A stretch of DNA of 64,000 bases from Gracilimonas sp040882225 (GTDB taxonomy: Bacteria > Bacteroidota > Rhodothermia > Balneolales > Balneolaceae), in the NCBI GenBank assembly GCA_040882225.1, contig JBBEBR010000003.1, positions 62,001-126,000 on the forward strand, in the 5' to 3' direction. Under the pieces are notes generated by a model, which saw only the letters and a list, made by a program, of their open reading frames with translations, was not told the DNA's origin and did no database searches. The position numbers and the translations under genes were made by a program. This document shows, one piece after another, positions 25,299 through 34,301 of the stretch. The first letter of the stretch is position 1. Every line of letters begins with the position of its first letter.

Positions 25299-27497
25299 TT
25301 AATCAGTTACCGCCATATAATATAATTGCATTAACCGAAGCTGATCGTAGCCGATATTCTTGTTCAAGTTTTCATAAACAGGCTTCAATAACTCAGGCCC
25401 TACTTTTTTGAAGGATTTCATGATCTCATCCTGCTGCCGGGCAGAAAGTGATGCAGCTTCAATAATCCCTTCCACTCGTAATTCATTTCCATTCTCAAGA
25501 AAATCTCTCAAATGCTTCAGGATGGTCATGTCTTTTACGCCATGTTCTTCAGCAAGATGTTCTATGGATTGGCCGTCGTTGAAAGCCTCACCGATTCGAA
25601 CATATTTCTCTCCACGATTGGTTTTTTCCGCTCTCTTTTTTATTGATTTTCTGCGCTCTTCGACGTCATTTTCTTGTGCATACTTTTTGATCTTTCCCAC
25701 AAAAGCGTCGCCATATTTGGAAAGTTTAGCTGATCCTACTCCATACAAATGCGACAAGCTTTCTTTGCTCTGTGGAAAGTAAAAAGCCATTTCCATCAAT
25801 GTGGTATCAGGAAAAATACTGTAGGGCGGGATGCCTTTGTCGTCGGCAATTTCTTTCCTCTCTGCACGGAGAATTTCAAACAGGTTCTCATCATATTTGG
25901 CCTCCACTTCGGACGAAGTTCGGGCGCCTTCATCACCGCTAAGCGAAGTACTTGTGCGATCGAGCGTGCCGAATACATTTTCATCGCCTTTCAGAACGGC
26001 TTCTGCTTTTTCTGTAAATCGTAATCCGCCTTTGTCGGTTTTGCTCAAATAATCCTGCCGAATCAATAAGCGGGAAAGTTGCTCCCACTGATCTTTCGAC
26101 CACTCTTTTCCGATCCCATAAGTCGAAATTTGATCATGATTATTCCCCAGAACCTTTTTGCTTTTTGATCCTCGTAAAACATCGCAGATATAGGTTTTCC
26201 CAAACATTTCACCCGTCCGTGCCACACAAGACAAATATTTCTGCGCTTGAATGGTAAAATCTTCCAGCTCTTCAGTTGCCGAAATGCAGTTATCACACAT
26301 CCCGCACTCGTCATTCGGATATTCTTCGCCAAAATATTTCATTAACGGTTTTCTGCGGCATTCCGTAGTCTCCAAGAATTTCAGGATATCATCAAGATGC
26401 TTTTCCGCTACTTCCTTCTCATTTCCTTCTTTTTTGTTGATGAAGTATTTGATCTTTTGCGTGTCGGCGTAGCTGAACAGAAGTACGCAATCGGAACGCA
26501 GGCCGTCTCTTCCGGCGCGGCCAATTTGTTGATAATAGGATTCAATGTTCTGAGGCATATCATAATGCATCACAAAACGTACGTTCGGTTTGTTAATGCC
26601 CATCCCAAAAGCGATTGTCGCTACAATAATGGAAACATCATCCCGGATAAATGCCCGCTGATTTATGGCCCGGTCTCTGCTTGAAAGTCCCGCATGATAG
26701 GGCTTCACCGAATATCCTTCTTGCTCCAGTTCATAAGCTAACTCATCAACCTGCCGGCGCGAGATGCAGTAAATAATTCCCGACTGCTTTTTTCGGGTGT
26801 ACAGGAAATCCAAAACCTGATTTAACGGGTCTTTTTTATCGGCAATTTTCAGGAACAGGTTTTTACGGTCAAAACTTGCTACGTATTCTTCGGAGTCTTT
26901 TAATTCCAGGCTCTTTTTGATGTCTTCGCGAACCCGTGGAGTTGCCGTAGCGGTAAGAGCGAGGCAAACCGCATCCGGGAAATCCTTTCGTACTTCGGCA
27001 AGTTGTCGGTATTCCGGCCGGAAATCATGCCCCCATTCTGAGATACAATGGGCTTCATCAATCGTGAAGCAATCCACCTTAATATCAGCGAGCAGTTCTT
27101 TGGTACGATCCATCATCAGAGTTTCGGGAGCAACGTACAGCATTTTAGCCTTTCCCTGCTGCACCTGACGTAAATTATATCCATAAGCTTCCGGCGAAAG
27201 AGAGCTGTTCAAATACACCGCATTGATGTCATATTCGCGTAATTGCTCAACCTGATCCTTCATCAGGGAAATCAATGGCGAAACAACGATGGTTAAACCT
27301 TGAAAGATAAGTGCGGGAATTTGATAGCAGAGAGATTTACCGCCACCGGTGGGCATAATTACGAGTGCATCTTTCTTTTTTAGGGCTTGAGAAATGACCT
27401 CCTCCTGCAAAGGCCGAAAGGTTTCATAGCCGAAAGTATTTTTTAGGAGACTCTTGGCCTCATTTGAAGCTACTGTTGTTTGGTTCACTGAATTCAT
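25299..27497 (-). CDS. recQ: ATP-dependent DNA helicase RecQ
   Basis: A 732-residue RecQ. Walker A is 'MPTGGGKS' (K54), motif II 'DEAHCISEWGHDFRPEY', motif VI 'QQIGRAGRDGLRSDC'. A zinc-binding RQC region follows ('ECGMCDNC'). An HRDC domain lies near 540-615 ('LYGVGSAKLSKYGDAFVGKI'), followed by a C-terminal helix-turn-helix segment of the kind common in Bacteroidota RecQ. It unwinds 3'-to-5' in recombinational repair and replication restart. Complete and of normal length for the phylum. The GxxExxY unit has inserted between its start and carB. Confidence 0.95.
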   Translation of the reverse strand: MNSVNQTTVASNEAKSLLKNTFGYETFRPLQEEVISQALKKKDALVIMPTGGGKSLCYQIPALIFQGLTIVVSPLISLMKDQVEQLREYDINAVYLNSSLSPEAYGYNLRQVQQGKAKMLYVAPETLMMDRTKELLADIKVDCFTIDEAHCISEWGHDFRPEYRQLAEVRKDFPDAVCLALTATATPRVREDIKKSLELKDSEEYVASFDRKNLFLKIADKKDPLNQVLDFLYTRKKQSGIIYCISRRQVDELAYELEQEGYSVKPYHAGLSSRDRAINQRAFIRDDVSIIVATIAFGMGINKPNVRFVMHYDMPQNIESYYQQIGRAGRDGLRSDCVLLFSYADTQKIKYFINKKEGNEKEVAEKHLDDILKFLETTECRRKPLMKYFGEEYPNDECGMCDNCISATEELEDFTIQAQKYLSCVARTGEMFGKTYICDVLRGSKSKKVLGNNHDQISTYGIGKEWSKDQWEQLSRLLIRQDYLSKTDKGGLRFTEKAEAVLKGDENVFGTLDRTSTSLSGDEGARTSSEVEAKYDENLFEILRAERKEIADDKGIPPYSIFPDTTLMEMAFYFPQSKESLSHLYGVGSAKLSKYGDAFVGKIKKYAQENDVEERRKSIKKRAEKTNRGEKYVRIGEAFNDGQSIEHLAEEHGVKDMTILKHLRDFLENGNELRVEGIIEAASLSARQQDEIMKSFKKVGPELLKPVYENLNKNIGYDQLRLMQLYYMAVTD

Positions 27498-27541
27498 TGA
27501 TAATTAGTTTCTGAAAAATTTCTATTTAAAAAGGGTGGTCA

Positions 27542-28160
27542 GCGATCACTGATTTCACTGATTGCTTTGATTTATGATTTTTCCACTGATGGTGTTTTAT
27601 TCAACGGAATGAATAAAGCGTTTAACTTGCAGACTTTCTGCTCCAAAATTAATCAGCAGGCCGACTTCTTTTTCGTATGCTTTTAAATAATTTAGCACTT
27701 GATTAAAGTTTCCCTTATCCATCTCTCCAACTGCCTTAAGTTCTAAAACTACATTATTTTCTACTATAAAATCAGTTCTTCTAACTCCAACACTGAATCC
27801 ATCATAGTATAAAGGCATCTCAATTTCTCTGGAAAATGTTACTTCTTGTTTATCCATTTCATACGCTAAGGCTCTCTGGTATATAACTTCAGGATAACCA
27901 CATCCTAGAGCGGAATGAACTTTCATTGCGCATCCAATTATTTTTCCAGTAAGCTTACTATGTAAAAATTGTGTTTTTGTGATCTTTGGTTTTGTTGATT
28001 CCATTTTTAGCTCCCGCTCATTACATTATTTGTACATGTAATAGTAAGAGCTAACTAAATCCAATTCCTTACAAATTTTTTAAATTAATTTGTATAACCA
28101 TTTCCGGCATTAAATCTGAGTTAATCAAAAATCAGAGTAACCCGTGAAATCAGTGATCGC
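27542..28160. mobile_element. 619-bp unit: GxxExxY gene between terminal inverted repeats
   Basis: GCGATCACTGATTTCAC at 27542-27558 and its exact reverse complement at 28144-28160 bracket a single gene. Extending inward, the ends match at about 28 of 32 positions (27542-27573 against 28129-28160). The outer end on the right is eight bases from the carB stop. Related single copies of the repeat occur at 2553 and 13602. There is no transposase, so it would be a non-autonomous mobile unit. I did not find a clear target-site duplication. Confidence 0.6.
27597..28004 (-). CDS. GxxExxY family protein
   Basis: A 135-residue protein with the naming motif G36-x-x-E39-x-x-Y42 ('GYPEVIY'). The rest, 'TDFIVENNVVLELKAVGEMDKGNFNQVLNYLKAYEKEVGLLINFG', carries a D...ELK pattern typical of PD-(D/E)XK nuclease folds. 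The family is widespread and multicopy in some genomes, with no established function. It sits alone inside inverted repeats between recQ and carB. Whether the protein acts on those repeats is an open question. All catalytic-looking residues are present, so it is not obviously decayed. Confidence 0.9.
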   Translation of the reverse strand: MESTKPKITKTQFLHSKLTGKIIGCAMKVHSALGCGYPEVIYQRALAYEMDKQEVTFSREIEMPLYYDGFSVGVRRTDFIVENNVVLELKAVGEMDKGNFNQVLNYLKAYEKEVGLLINFGAESLQVKRFIHSVE

Positions 28161-28167
28161 AATAATG

Positions 28168-30996
28168 TTACTTACTCAAGTAGAGATTCTTAAACTCGTA
28201 TGGTTTTTTGAAGTGTTCGTCGTCGAAGTTTTCGGCAAAGTAGATGCTTTCGCCGGTGGATTTCATCTCGGGGCCGAGCTCTTTCTTTACTTCGGGGAAT
28301 TTGTCGAAGGGGAAAACCGGCTCTTTGATGGCCCAGTTTTTCAGATGGGAGGTGAGATCGAAATCTTTGAGTTTGGCACCAAGCATCACTTTAACTCCAA
28401 TCGCTGCTTCGGGCCGTTTGGTTGCTTTTGCTAAAAATGGGATGGTTCGGGTTGAACGTGGATTCGCTTCAAGGATAAACACCTTGTCATTTTTCACAGC
28501 ATATTGCACATTCAGAAAACCAACAATTTCCATGGCTTTTGCTATTCGAAGCTGATATTCCTCGATGGTTTTGATGACTTCATCACTTAAAGAATAAGGA
28601 GGCAAAACAGCGGTTGAATCACCGGAATGAACTCCGGCGGGTTCAATATGCTGCATAATTCCCGCGATGTGAATTTGATCTCCATCAAAAACGGAATCCA
28701 CATCTACTTCGATGGCATGCTCCAGATACTTATCAATGAGGAAGGCGTTCTCAGGATGGGTTTTCAGGATGCGTTCTACATATCGGCGAAGTTCTTCTTC
28801 TTTTACCGCGATTCTCATTCCCTGACCCCCAAGGACATAACTTGGGCGAATTAAAACCGGATAGCCAATTCGATTAGCAATTTTTAAGGCTTCATCCACT
28901 TCAAAAGCTGTTCCATATTCAGGAAAAGGGATGTCCAGTTTTTCGAGGAATTTGGAGAATTCGCCACGGTCTTCGGCAAAATCAATCATCTCGAAAGCGG
29001 TGCCGAAGATTTTAATTCCCGCCTTCACAAAACGCTTTCCGAGCTTCAGTGCGGTTTGTCCGCCAACCTGTAAAATAACGCCCTCGGGTTTCTCGTGCTC
29101 GATGATATCCAGCACGCGTTCCCAATACACAGGCTCAAAATACAGCTTATCGGCAATGTCAAAATCCGTGGAAACCGTTTCGGGATTACAATTCACCATG
29201 ATAGCTTCGTAACCCATTTCTTTGGCCGCAAGAACCGCGTGTACACAAGAATAATCGAATTCAATTCCCTGCCCAATTCGGTTGGGCCCGCTTCCCAAAA
29301 TCAGCACTTTTTTCTTATCGGTAACCACACTTTCATTCTCACCTTCATAAGAAGAATAATAGTAAGGAGTCTCCGCCGGAAACTCAGCCGCACAGGTATC
29401 AACCAATTTGAATGAAGGCAACAACCCGAGGCTTTTACGTTTTTCCCGAACATCCATATCATGGATTTCCTTTCCACTTTTACTGAGCAGCCAAGCGAGT
29501 TGAGTGTCGGAGAAACCGGCTTGTTTTAATTCGAAGAAGTCTTCTTTGGGGATGTCCTCTAAAGTTTGGCCTTCGGTTCGGTTTTCCAAAGAAACCATAT
29601 ACCTAATCTGTTGCAAAAACCACGGATCTACTTTGGTGATGTCGGCAATTTCCTCAACTGAAGCCCCCAATTTGAAAGCATTCCGGATTTGAACCGAATT
29701 ATCCCAGTAGGGCTTCATCAAACGTTCGCGAACCATTTTACGGTCAATCTCCTCATAACCATCGGCTCCTAAACCATCCCGGCCAACCTCCAGTGATTGC
29801 CAGGCTTTATTCATCGCTTCAGGGAAATTTCGGCCAATAGACATCACTTCACCCACGGCTTTCATTTGGGTTGAAAGTTCCTCATCCACACCGGGAAATT
29901 TATCAAAATTGAAACGGGGTACTTTTACCACTACATAATCTATGCTGGGTTCAAAACAAGCTGAGGTGGTTCCGGTAATTTGATTCTTGAGCTCATCGAG
30001 GGTATAGCCGACGGCAAGTTTTGTGGCAACTTTGGCAATTGGATATCCCGTTGCTTTTGAAGCAAGCGCCGAAGAACGGCTAACTCTTGGATTGATTTCA
30101 ATCGCCACAAAACGGTCTGTTCCGGGTTCCATGGCGAATTGCACATTACAACCGCCGGCGAACGTTCCAATAGACCGCATCATTTTAATGGCGGCATCAC
30201 GCAAAATCTGAAGTTGTTTATCTGTCAAAGTTTGGGTGGGTGCAACGGTTACCGAATCGCCGGTGTGTACGCCCATCGGATCCATATTTTCGATGGAGCA
30301 AATGATGATCACATTGTCATTTTCATCACGCAACAATTCAAGCTCAACTTCCTTCCAGCCAAAAATAGACTCTTCAATTAATACTTGGTGAGTGGGACTC
30401 ATTTCCAACCCGCGCATCACTTTTCTGTCGAACTGATCTTCCGTCCAAACGATACCACCGCCTGCGCCACCCATTGTAAAGGAAGGACGAATTACGATTG
30501 GAAGTCCGCCCAGTTCCTCTTTCACTTCTTTGGCGTCAAGAATGGATTCAGCAGAGCGGCTTCTGCACTGTTCAATCCCGATTTTATCCATCAGGTCGCG
30601 AAACTGCTGGCGATCTTCGGTAATATCAACAGCCGCAATATCCACCCCAATTATTTTGATTCCATTTTCTTTCCAAAAGCCTCTCATCTCCAGATTCCGC
30701 GCGAGATTTAGCGCGGTCTGTCCACCCATGGTTGGCAGCACGGCATCCGGTTTTTCTTTGGCTACAATTTCGCGAATGGATTCTTCGGTTAAGGGCTGAA
30801 GATAAATCGAATCTGCCATAATTGGATCTGTCATTATGGTAGCCGGATTGGAGTTGATCAGAACTACTTTATATCCTTCTTCTTTAAGCGACCGGCAAGC
30901 CTGGCTTCCTGAATAATCAAATTCAGCAGCCTGACCAATTACAATAGGGCCGGAGCCAATAATCAGAATTTTATGGATGTCGTCGCGTCTGGGCAT
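28168..30996 (-). CDS. carB: Carbamoyl-phosphate synthase large subunit, short form without MGS domain
   Basis: A 942-residue protein with both ATP-grasp halves. The first starts 'KILIIGSGPIVIGQAAEFDYSG'; the second, at about 585, starts 'KVLILGSGPNRIGQGIEFDYS'. Each half has its Gly-rich loop and 'EINPRVSRSSALASKATGYP'-type segment. It makes carbamoyl phosphate from glutamine-derived ammonia, bicarbonate and two ATP, for pyrimidines and arginine. The usual ~1070-residue enzyme continues with an MGS-like allosteric domain. This one ends soon after 'GPEMKSTGE', so feedback by UMP or activation by ornithine through that domain is absent. Short forms are common in Bacteroidota. carA lies upstream on the same strand, separated by a repeat element. 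Confidence 0.95.
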   Translation of the reverse strand: MPRRDDIHKILIIGSGPIVIGQAAEFDYSGSQACRSLKEEGYKVVLINSNPATIMTDPIMADSIYLQPLTEESIREIVAKEKPDAVLPTMGGQTALNLARNLEMRGFWKENGIKIIGVDIAAVDITEDRQQFRDLMDKIGIEQCRSRSAESILDAKEVKEELGGLPIVIRPSFTMGGAGGGIVWTEDQFDRKVMRGLEMSPTHQVLIEESIFGWKEVELELLRDENDNVIIICSIENMDPMGVHTGDSVTVAPTQTLTDKQLQILRDAAIKMMRSIGTFAGGCNVQFAMEPGTDRFVAIEINPRVSRSSALASKATGYPIAKVATKLAVGYTLDELKNQITGTTSACFEPSIDYVVVKVPRFNFDKFPGVDEELSTQMKAVGEVMSIGRNFPEAMNKAWQSLEVGRDGLGADGYEEIDRKMVRERLMKPYWDNSVQIRNAFKLGASVEEIADITKVDPWFLQQIRYMVSLENRTEGQTLEDIPKEDFFELKQAGFSDTQLAWLLSKSGKEIHDMDVREKRKSLGLLPSFKLVDTCAAEFPAETPYYYSSYEGENESVVTDKKKVLILGSGPNRIGQGIEFDYSCVHAVLAAKEMGYEAIMVNCNPETVSTDFDIADKLYFEPVYWERVLDIIEHEKPEGVILQVGGQTALKLGKRFVKAGIKIFGTAFEMIDFAEDRGEFSKFLEKLDIPFPEYGTAFEVDEALKIANRIGYPVLIRPSYVLGGQGMRIAVKEEELRRYVERILKTHPENAFLIDKYLEHAIEVDVDSVFDGDQIHIAGIMQHIEPAGVHSGDSTAVLPPYSLSDEVIKTIEEYQLRIAKAMEIVGFLNVQYAVKNDKVFILEANPRSTRTIPFLAKATKRPEAAIGVKVMLGAKLKDFDLTSHLKNWAIKEPVFPFDKFPEVKKELGPEMKSTGESIYFAENFDDEHFKKPYEFKNLYLSK

Positions 30997-31040
30997 TTGG
31001 TTTTTGTTATTGGTTATTTAGTTAATATTCATTTCAAAAC

Positions 31041-31205
31041 TCCAATTCCCCTCTCTCAGAGGGGATGATTTTGTTCGGTATATCCTGAACAAAATCCGGG
31101 GTGTCGCTGTCGATATCCTTCGACTACCCCGACCTCGCAAGCGAGGCCACCTTTTCATTCCTTGCCAAAGGCATCCCTTGGGGAGAAGGGGAATTTTTCT
31201 TTCAC
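31041..31205. repeat. Hairpin-bearing repeat between carA and carB
   Basis: The 264-base carA-carB spacer is filled by a repeat with 'CCCCTCTCTCAGAGGGG' at its left. A perfect 10-bp stem follows, GATTTTGTTC (31067-31076) with GAACAAAATC (31087-31096), then 'CGGGGTGTCG', and finally a right-hand block ending 'GGGGAGAAGGGGAA'. The same order (CCCC-GGGG block, stem, GGGGTG) recurs at 62598-62649 with a different stem sequence. It separates two genes that normally form one operon. Confidence 0.65.
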
Positions 31206-31260
31206 ACATAAGACATTAGCACGTACGTAAACACTTTCGCACTTTCACACATGAACACGT

Positions 31261-32367
31261 TCAAACTTTAACACTTTTCATCATCTCAATAAACTGGTCG
31301 AACAAATAAGCGGAATCATGAGGTCCGGGAGAAGCTTCGGGGTGATACTGAACCGAAAATCCTGGGAAGTTTTTGAACTTCAATCCTTCGATTGTTCCGT
31401 CATTCAAGTTCTGATGAGTGACCACCGCAACTTCATCACTTAAAGCCTCTTCGTCTACCGCAAAACCGTGGTTTTGGGTTGAAATTTCCACCAATCCGGT
31501 TTCCAGATTTTTCACCGGTTGATTTGCTCCACGATGGCCTACGAACATTTTTTTTACGCCGATACCCTCGCTTAGAGCCATTAACTGATGGCCGAGACAA
31601 ATTCCAAAAACCGGCTTCCCACTTTTCTTTGCAAACTCAACGGCTTCAAGTGCATATTCTGCGGTGGCATTCGGATCACCAGGGCCGTTAGAGAAAAAGT
31701 AGCCGTCCGCTTCCCAGGCTTTTACATCTTCGAGAGGAGTTTTTGCTGGAAAAATTCGAAGGGTACAGCCACGTCCGTTCAAACTGTTTATAATGTTTTG
31801 TTTGATTCCATAATCGAAAACGGCCACACGAAAATCCTTTTCGCCATTTACCGTTTGGGCTTCTTCGCGGCTGACTTTCGACGCCAGCTCCAGTCCGTTC
31901 ATATCTTGCCAGTCTTTGGCCATTTGCACCAGTTTTTTCTCATCCAGTTCGGTACTGGAGATAACCGCGTTCATTACACCTTTCTGGCGAATATGGCGAA
32001 CAAGCTTTCGTGTATCCACCCCTGAGATGCCGGTGATTTCATTATCTTCGAGATATTCCTGAAGGCTTCGATCAGCCATGGTATTACTGAATTCCCATGA
32101 AAAAGCCCGGGTTATAATTCCGGCTACCATCACTTTTCGGGCTTCATCATCGCGGGGAGTTGTACCATAATTACCGATATGCGGATAGGTCATCATCATA
32201 AGCTGACCGTAATAACTGGGATCGGTAAAAATTTCCTGATAGCCCGTCATGCTGGTGTTAAAGCACAATTCGCCGCCGGTTATTCCTTCTTTACCGACTG
32301 CTCGGCCGTGCACTATGGTGCCATCGCTTAATGCAAGTATGGCTTTTTTATTTGGATGAAGTGACAT
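31261..32367 (-). CDS. carA: Carbamoyl-phosphate synthase small subunit
   Basis: A 368-residue protein from the ATG at 32367; the longer frame from 32409 adds residues that do not look like CarA. The N-terminal CarA domain has 'GELCFNTSMTGYQEIFTDPSY'. The class I glutamine amidotransferase has its nucleophile in 'GICLGHQLMAL' and the His-Glu pair in 'YHPEASPGPHD'. It hydrolyses glutamine and channels ammonia to CarB. carB follows after 264 bases that contain a hairpin repeat, so co-expression may depend on read-through. No pyrimidine attenuator was recognised upstream. Confidence 0.95.
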   Translation of the reverse strand: MSLHPNKKAILALSDGTIVHGRAVGKEGITGGELCFNTSMTGYQEIFTDPSYYGQLMMMTYPHIGNYGTTPRDDEARKVMVAGIITRAFSWEFSNTMADRSLQEYLEDNEITGISGVDTRKLVRHIRQKGVMNAVISSTELDEKKLVQMAKDWQDMNGLELASKVSREEAQTVNGEKDFRVAVFDYGIKQNIINSLNGRGCTLRIFPAKTPLEDVKAWEADGYFFSNGPGDPNATAEYALEAVEFAKKSGKPVFGICLGHQLMALSEGIGVKKMFVGHRGANQPVKNLETGLVEISTQNHGFAVDEEALSDEVAVVTHQNLNDGTIEGLKFKNFPGFSVQYHPEASPGPHDSAYLFDQFIEMMKSVKV

Positions 32368-32409
32368 TAATGAATTCTTTTCTTTTGAGTGAAAATGAGT
32401 TTGGCGCAA

Positions 32410-32653
32410 GAGGACGCTTGCGTCAGGGGCGAGTGAAATAGCGGATTGATGTTGAGCATCAATATTTCCATATCAAAAAAAATCCGACTACGAATATCGC
32501 GCCGGATTTTGAAATTGATATGGGAGAATGGAAATACCATCAGTCTTGCGACCTCCATTTTTGGGCACGCTGCGCCGATGGTTCAAAGCTATGGATTGCT
32601 AAAAAATTGATGTGAGTAAAAGCTTTGTTTGAATTTTCCTAAGATACGGAGTG
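32410..32653. other. Intergenic region upstream of carA
   Basis: Together with the small ORF that follows, this forms a gap of about 425 bases between carA and the lipoprotein gene. It contains short inverted words (CGCAAG/CTTGCG at about 32404-32425) and a 'CATATCAA...TTGATATG' pair at about 32470-32522 that could fold. This could be the carA leader, but I recognise no known riboswitch or PyrR site. No intact longer gene is visible. Confidence 0.4.
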
Positions 32654-32827
32654 ATGGGGTTGGATTCAATCTCTGATTTATTGTATACAAAGAAATTAGA
32701 AAGTAAAACTACAGAGATCTCTAAAAGAGAAGATGGTGATGCTTTGAAAGAAGAAATAATCAAAGGAGATTTTGATTATGGAAAAGATGAGCTCAAAATA
32801 CCGTCCAAGAAATACCAGCCTGAATAA
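32654..32827 (+). CDS. Possible 57-residue acidic/basic small protein
   Basis: An ATG-initiated 57-codon frame preceded by 'ACGGAGTG', a plausible ribosome-binding site. The product starts 'MGLDSISDLLYTKKLESKTT' and is hydrophilic, with alternating Lys and Glu/Asp and no membrane segment or cysteine. The frame has coding-like third positions and ends with TAA, overlapping the tail of the convergent lipoprotein gene by 35 bases. No family is recognised. The overlap and small size make it uncertain, but it is the only candidate in this gap. Confidence 0.45.
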   Translation: MGLDSISDLLYTKKLESKTTEISKREDGDALKEEIIKGDFDYGKDELKIPSKKYQPE

Positions 32828-33455
32828 TTGGTGATTTTGATTTGAATGCATATCCGGCTTTAGCATCAAAACGAAGGGCGGTTCGTACTTTCTCGTCCGA
32901 ATGATGGAAAATGAAAAACCGAATTCCAGCTACTTGTGTTTGGTAAAGGTCATAGGCAAACATTCCGCGGTAACAATCTTCTGAACACGGAGCAGTATAA
33001 TTCAAGTTAAGACTGTTGTAGTAAATACCGGCTGCTGCACCCGTGGTATTATTGTAAATAAGCCTGCGCTGAAGAATAGCCTGAAAGGAAACATCCGTAT
33101 TTACGCCTACTGTTAAATAATTATTTCCCAGCAGTTGTGTGGTAAAGTCAACCCCCTGATTATTTCCTAATGCAAGACTGAACGCTACATTACTGACAGT
33201 ATCTGATTTTGCCATAAAAATCGGATGAATGTTGATCGTTCTGTAACTTTCGGGATAAAATTCTGCCCCAGGCTCAGCCTTCTCAATATCAAGTGGAAAA
33301 GTTTGCTGATAACTGATTCCAAATCCAGCTACTGAGTTATAGGTTTTATCCTCCACTTTCTTTTGGCTAAACATCACCATTTCACTCATGGGAGCATGTG
33401 TTCCACAAGAAGCAAGAATAAGAGCTAATGAAATGGGTATAAAAAGCTTCATCAT
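32793..33455 (-). CDS. Outer-membrane lipoprotein, hypothetical
   Basis: A 220-residue protein with a lipoprotein signal peptide: 'MMKLFIPISLALILASC', where Cys17 follows the lipobox LAS. The mature protein is rich in alternating aromatic/hydrophobic strands and ends 'GISWTVF' with a C-terminal Phe, as in small beta-barrels. Two cysteines in 'APCSEDC' could form a disulfide. The function is unknown. It overlaps the upstream membrane-protein gene by four bases, so the two form an operon. Confidence 0.75.
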   Translation of the reverse strand: MMKLFIPISLALILASCGTHAPMSEMVMFSQKKVEDKTYNSVAGFGISYQQTFPLDIEKAEPGAEFYPESYRTINIHPIFMAKSDTVSNVAFSLALGNNQGVDFTTQLLGNNYLTVGVNTDVSFQAILQRRLIYNNTTGAAAGIYYNSLNLNYTAPCSEDCYRGMFAYDLYQTQVAGIRFFIFHHSDEKVRTALRFDAKAGYAFKSKSPIIQAGISWTVF

Positions 33456-33811
33456 TGAGGTTTCCGGCTCAGTAAAGCCCCGGTTAAAGCAGCCAAACCA
33501 CTCACCAGACCTCCCAAAATTCCGGTTATTAAAACTACCAACAATGGAGAGCCGACACTCAGCATTTCAGCAATTCGGGAACTGAGAATCGCATCATTTG
33601 CAAAGTGAATGTAGAGTGCATGTCCGCCCCAAAGCAGAAACAGGGCTAAAAATCCCCAGCCAAAAGAGATACCAGGTTTTTGATTGAACACGTAGCCAAA
33701 AATGAGTCCGGGAAGGGCAATGCTCCACCAGGGTAAAAAGAGGTTGAGCAGGAAAGCGGTGATTAGAATCAGAAGTGTCAGGAGCATGTGAATTTCATTA
33801 ATTTGGTTCAA
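33452..33811 (-). CDS. Small integral membrane protein
   Basis: A 119-residue protein with about four hydrophobic helices ('LLTLLILITAFLLNLFLPWW', 'LALFLLWGGHALYIHFA', 'LLVVLITGILGGLVSGLAALTGALL'). No family recognised and no charged functional motif. The stop overlaps the start of the lipoprotein gene in an ATGA arrangement. The pair may form a small envelope module, but nothing shows its purpose. Confidence 0.75.
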   Translation of the reverse strand: MNQINEIHMLLTLLILITAFLLNLFLPWWSIALPGLIFGYVFNQKPGISFGWGFLALFLLWGGHALYIHFANDAILSSRIAEMLSVGSPLLVVLITGILGGLVSGLAALTGALLSRKPQ

Positions 33812-33878
33812 TGTACTAATCCCTGGGAAGATTTAGAAAGCTAAAAATCCGTATCTTCATCAGCAAAAACAGAGCTTC

Positions 33879-34244
33879 ATGATCCAGGAATATCTCAATT
33901 CTATCGATAAGTTTATTGTGGTGGGAGACCGCGTATTGATTAAACCCCGGGAAATGGAAACCCATACCCGAAGCGGCCTCGTTTTACCGGCATCGGTTAA
34001 AGAAAAGGAAGAAATCCAGAGCGGATATATTCTCAAAACGGGACCGGGTTATCCGATTCCAAATATGGAGGTGGATGAAGACTGGAAGGAGAAAAGTGAC
34101 ACAAAGTATCTTGGGATGCAGGCAGAAGTTGGCGATCTCGCCATTTTCCTGAAAAGCCAGTCTTTTGAAATAGAGTTTGAGAATGAGAAATATTTGATTG
34201 TTCCACATTCCGCCGTTCTGTTGTTGATCCGCGACGAAAAGTAA
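33879..34244 (+). CDS. GroES-like co-chaperonin family protein
   Basis: A 121-residue protein with the GroES fold: 'VVGDRVLIKPREMETHTRSGLVLPASVKEKEEIQSGYILKTGPG' matches the first strands and mobile loop region, and 'FLKSQSFEIEFENEKYLIVPHSAVLLLI' the last strands. A long acidic insert sits in the middle. It is not next to groEL and is longer than a typical GroES (about 97 residues), so it is a divergent paralogue, seen in many Bacteroidota. Partner unknown. It is divergent from the small membrane-protein operon. Confidence 0.85.
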   Translation: MIQEYLNSIDKFIVVGDRVLIKPREMETHTRSGLVLPASVKEKEEIQSGYILKTGPGYPIPNMEVDEDWKEKSDTKYLGMQAEVGDLAIFLKSQSFEIEFENEKYLIVPHSAVLLLIRDEK

Positions 34245-34301
34245 CCCTCGAAAAAGCCATTAACTTTAATCATCATCTCTTTTAAAAAAGGATGAATTTC
34301 A

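Noticed and set aside
30997..31260. 63-codon minus-strand frame (31018-31209) in the carA-carB spacer.
   Set aside because: It lies entirely in the hairpin repeat and has repeat-derived composition, so it is not a gene.
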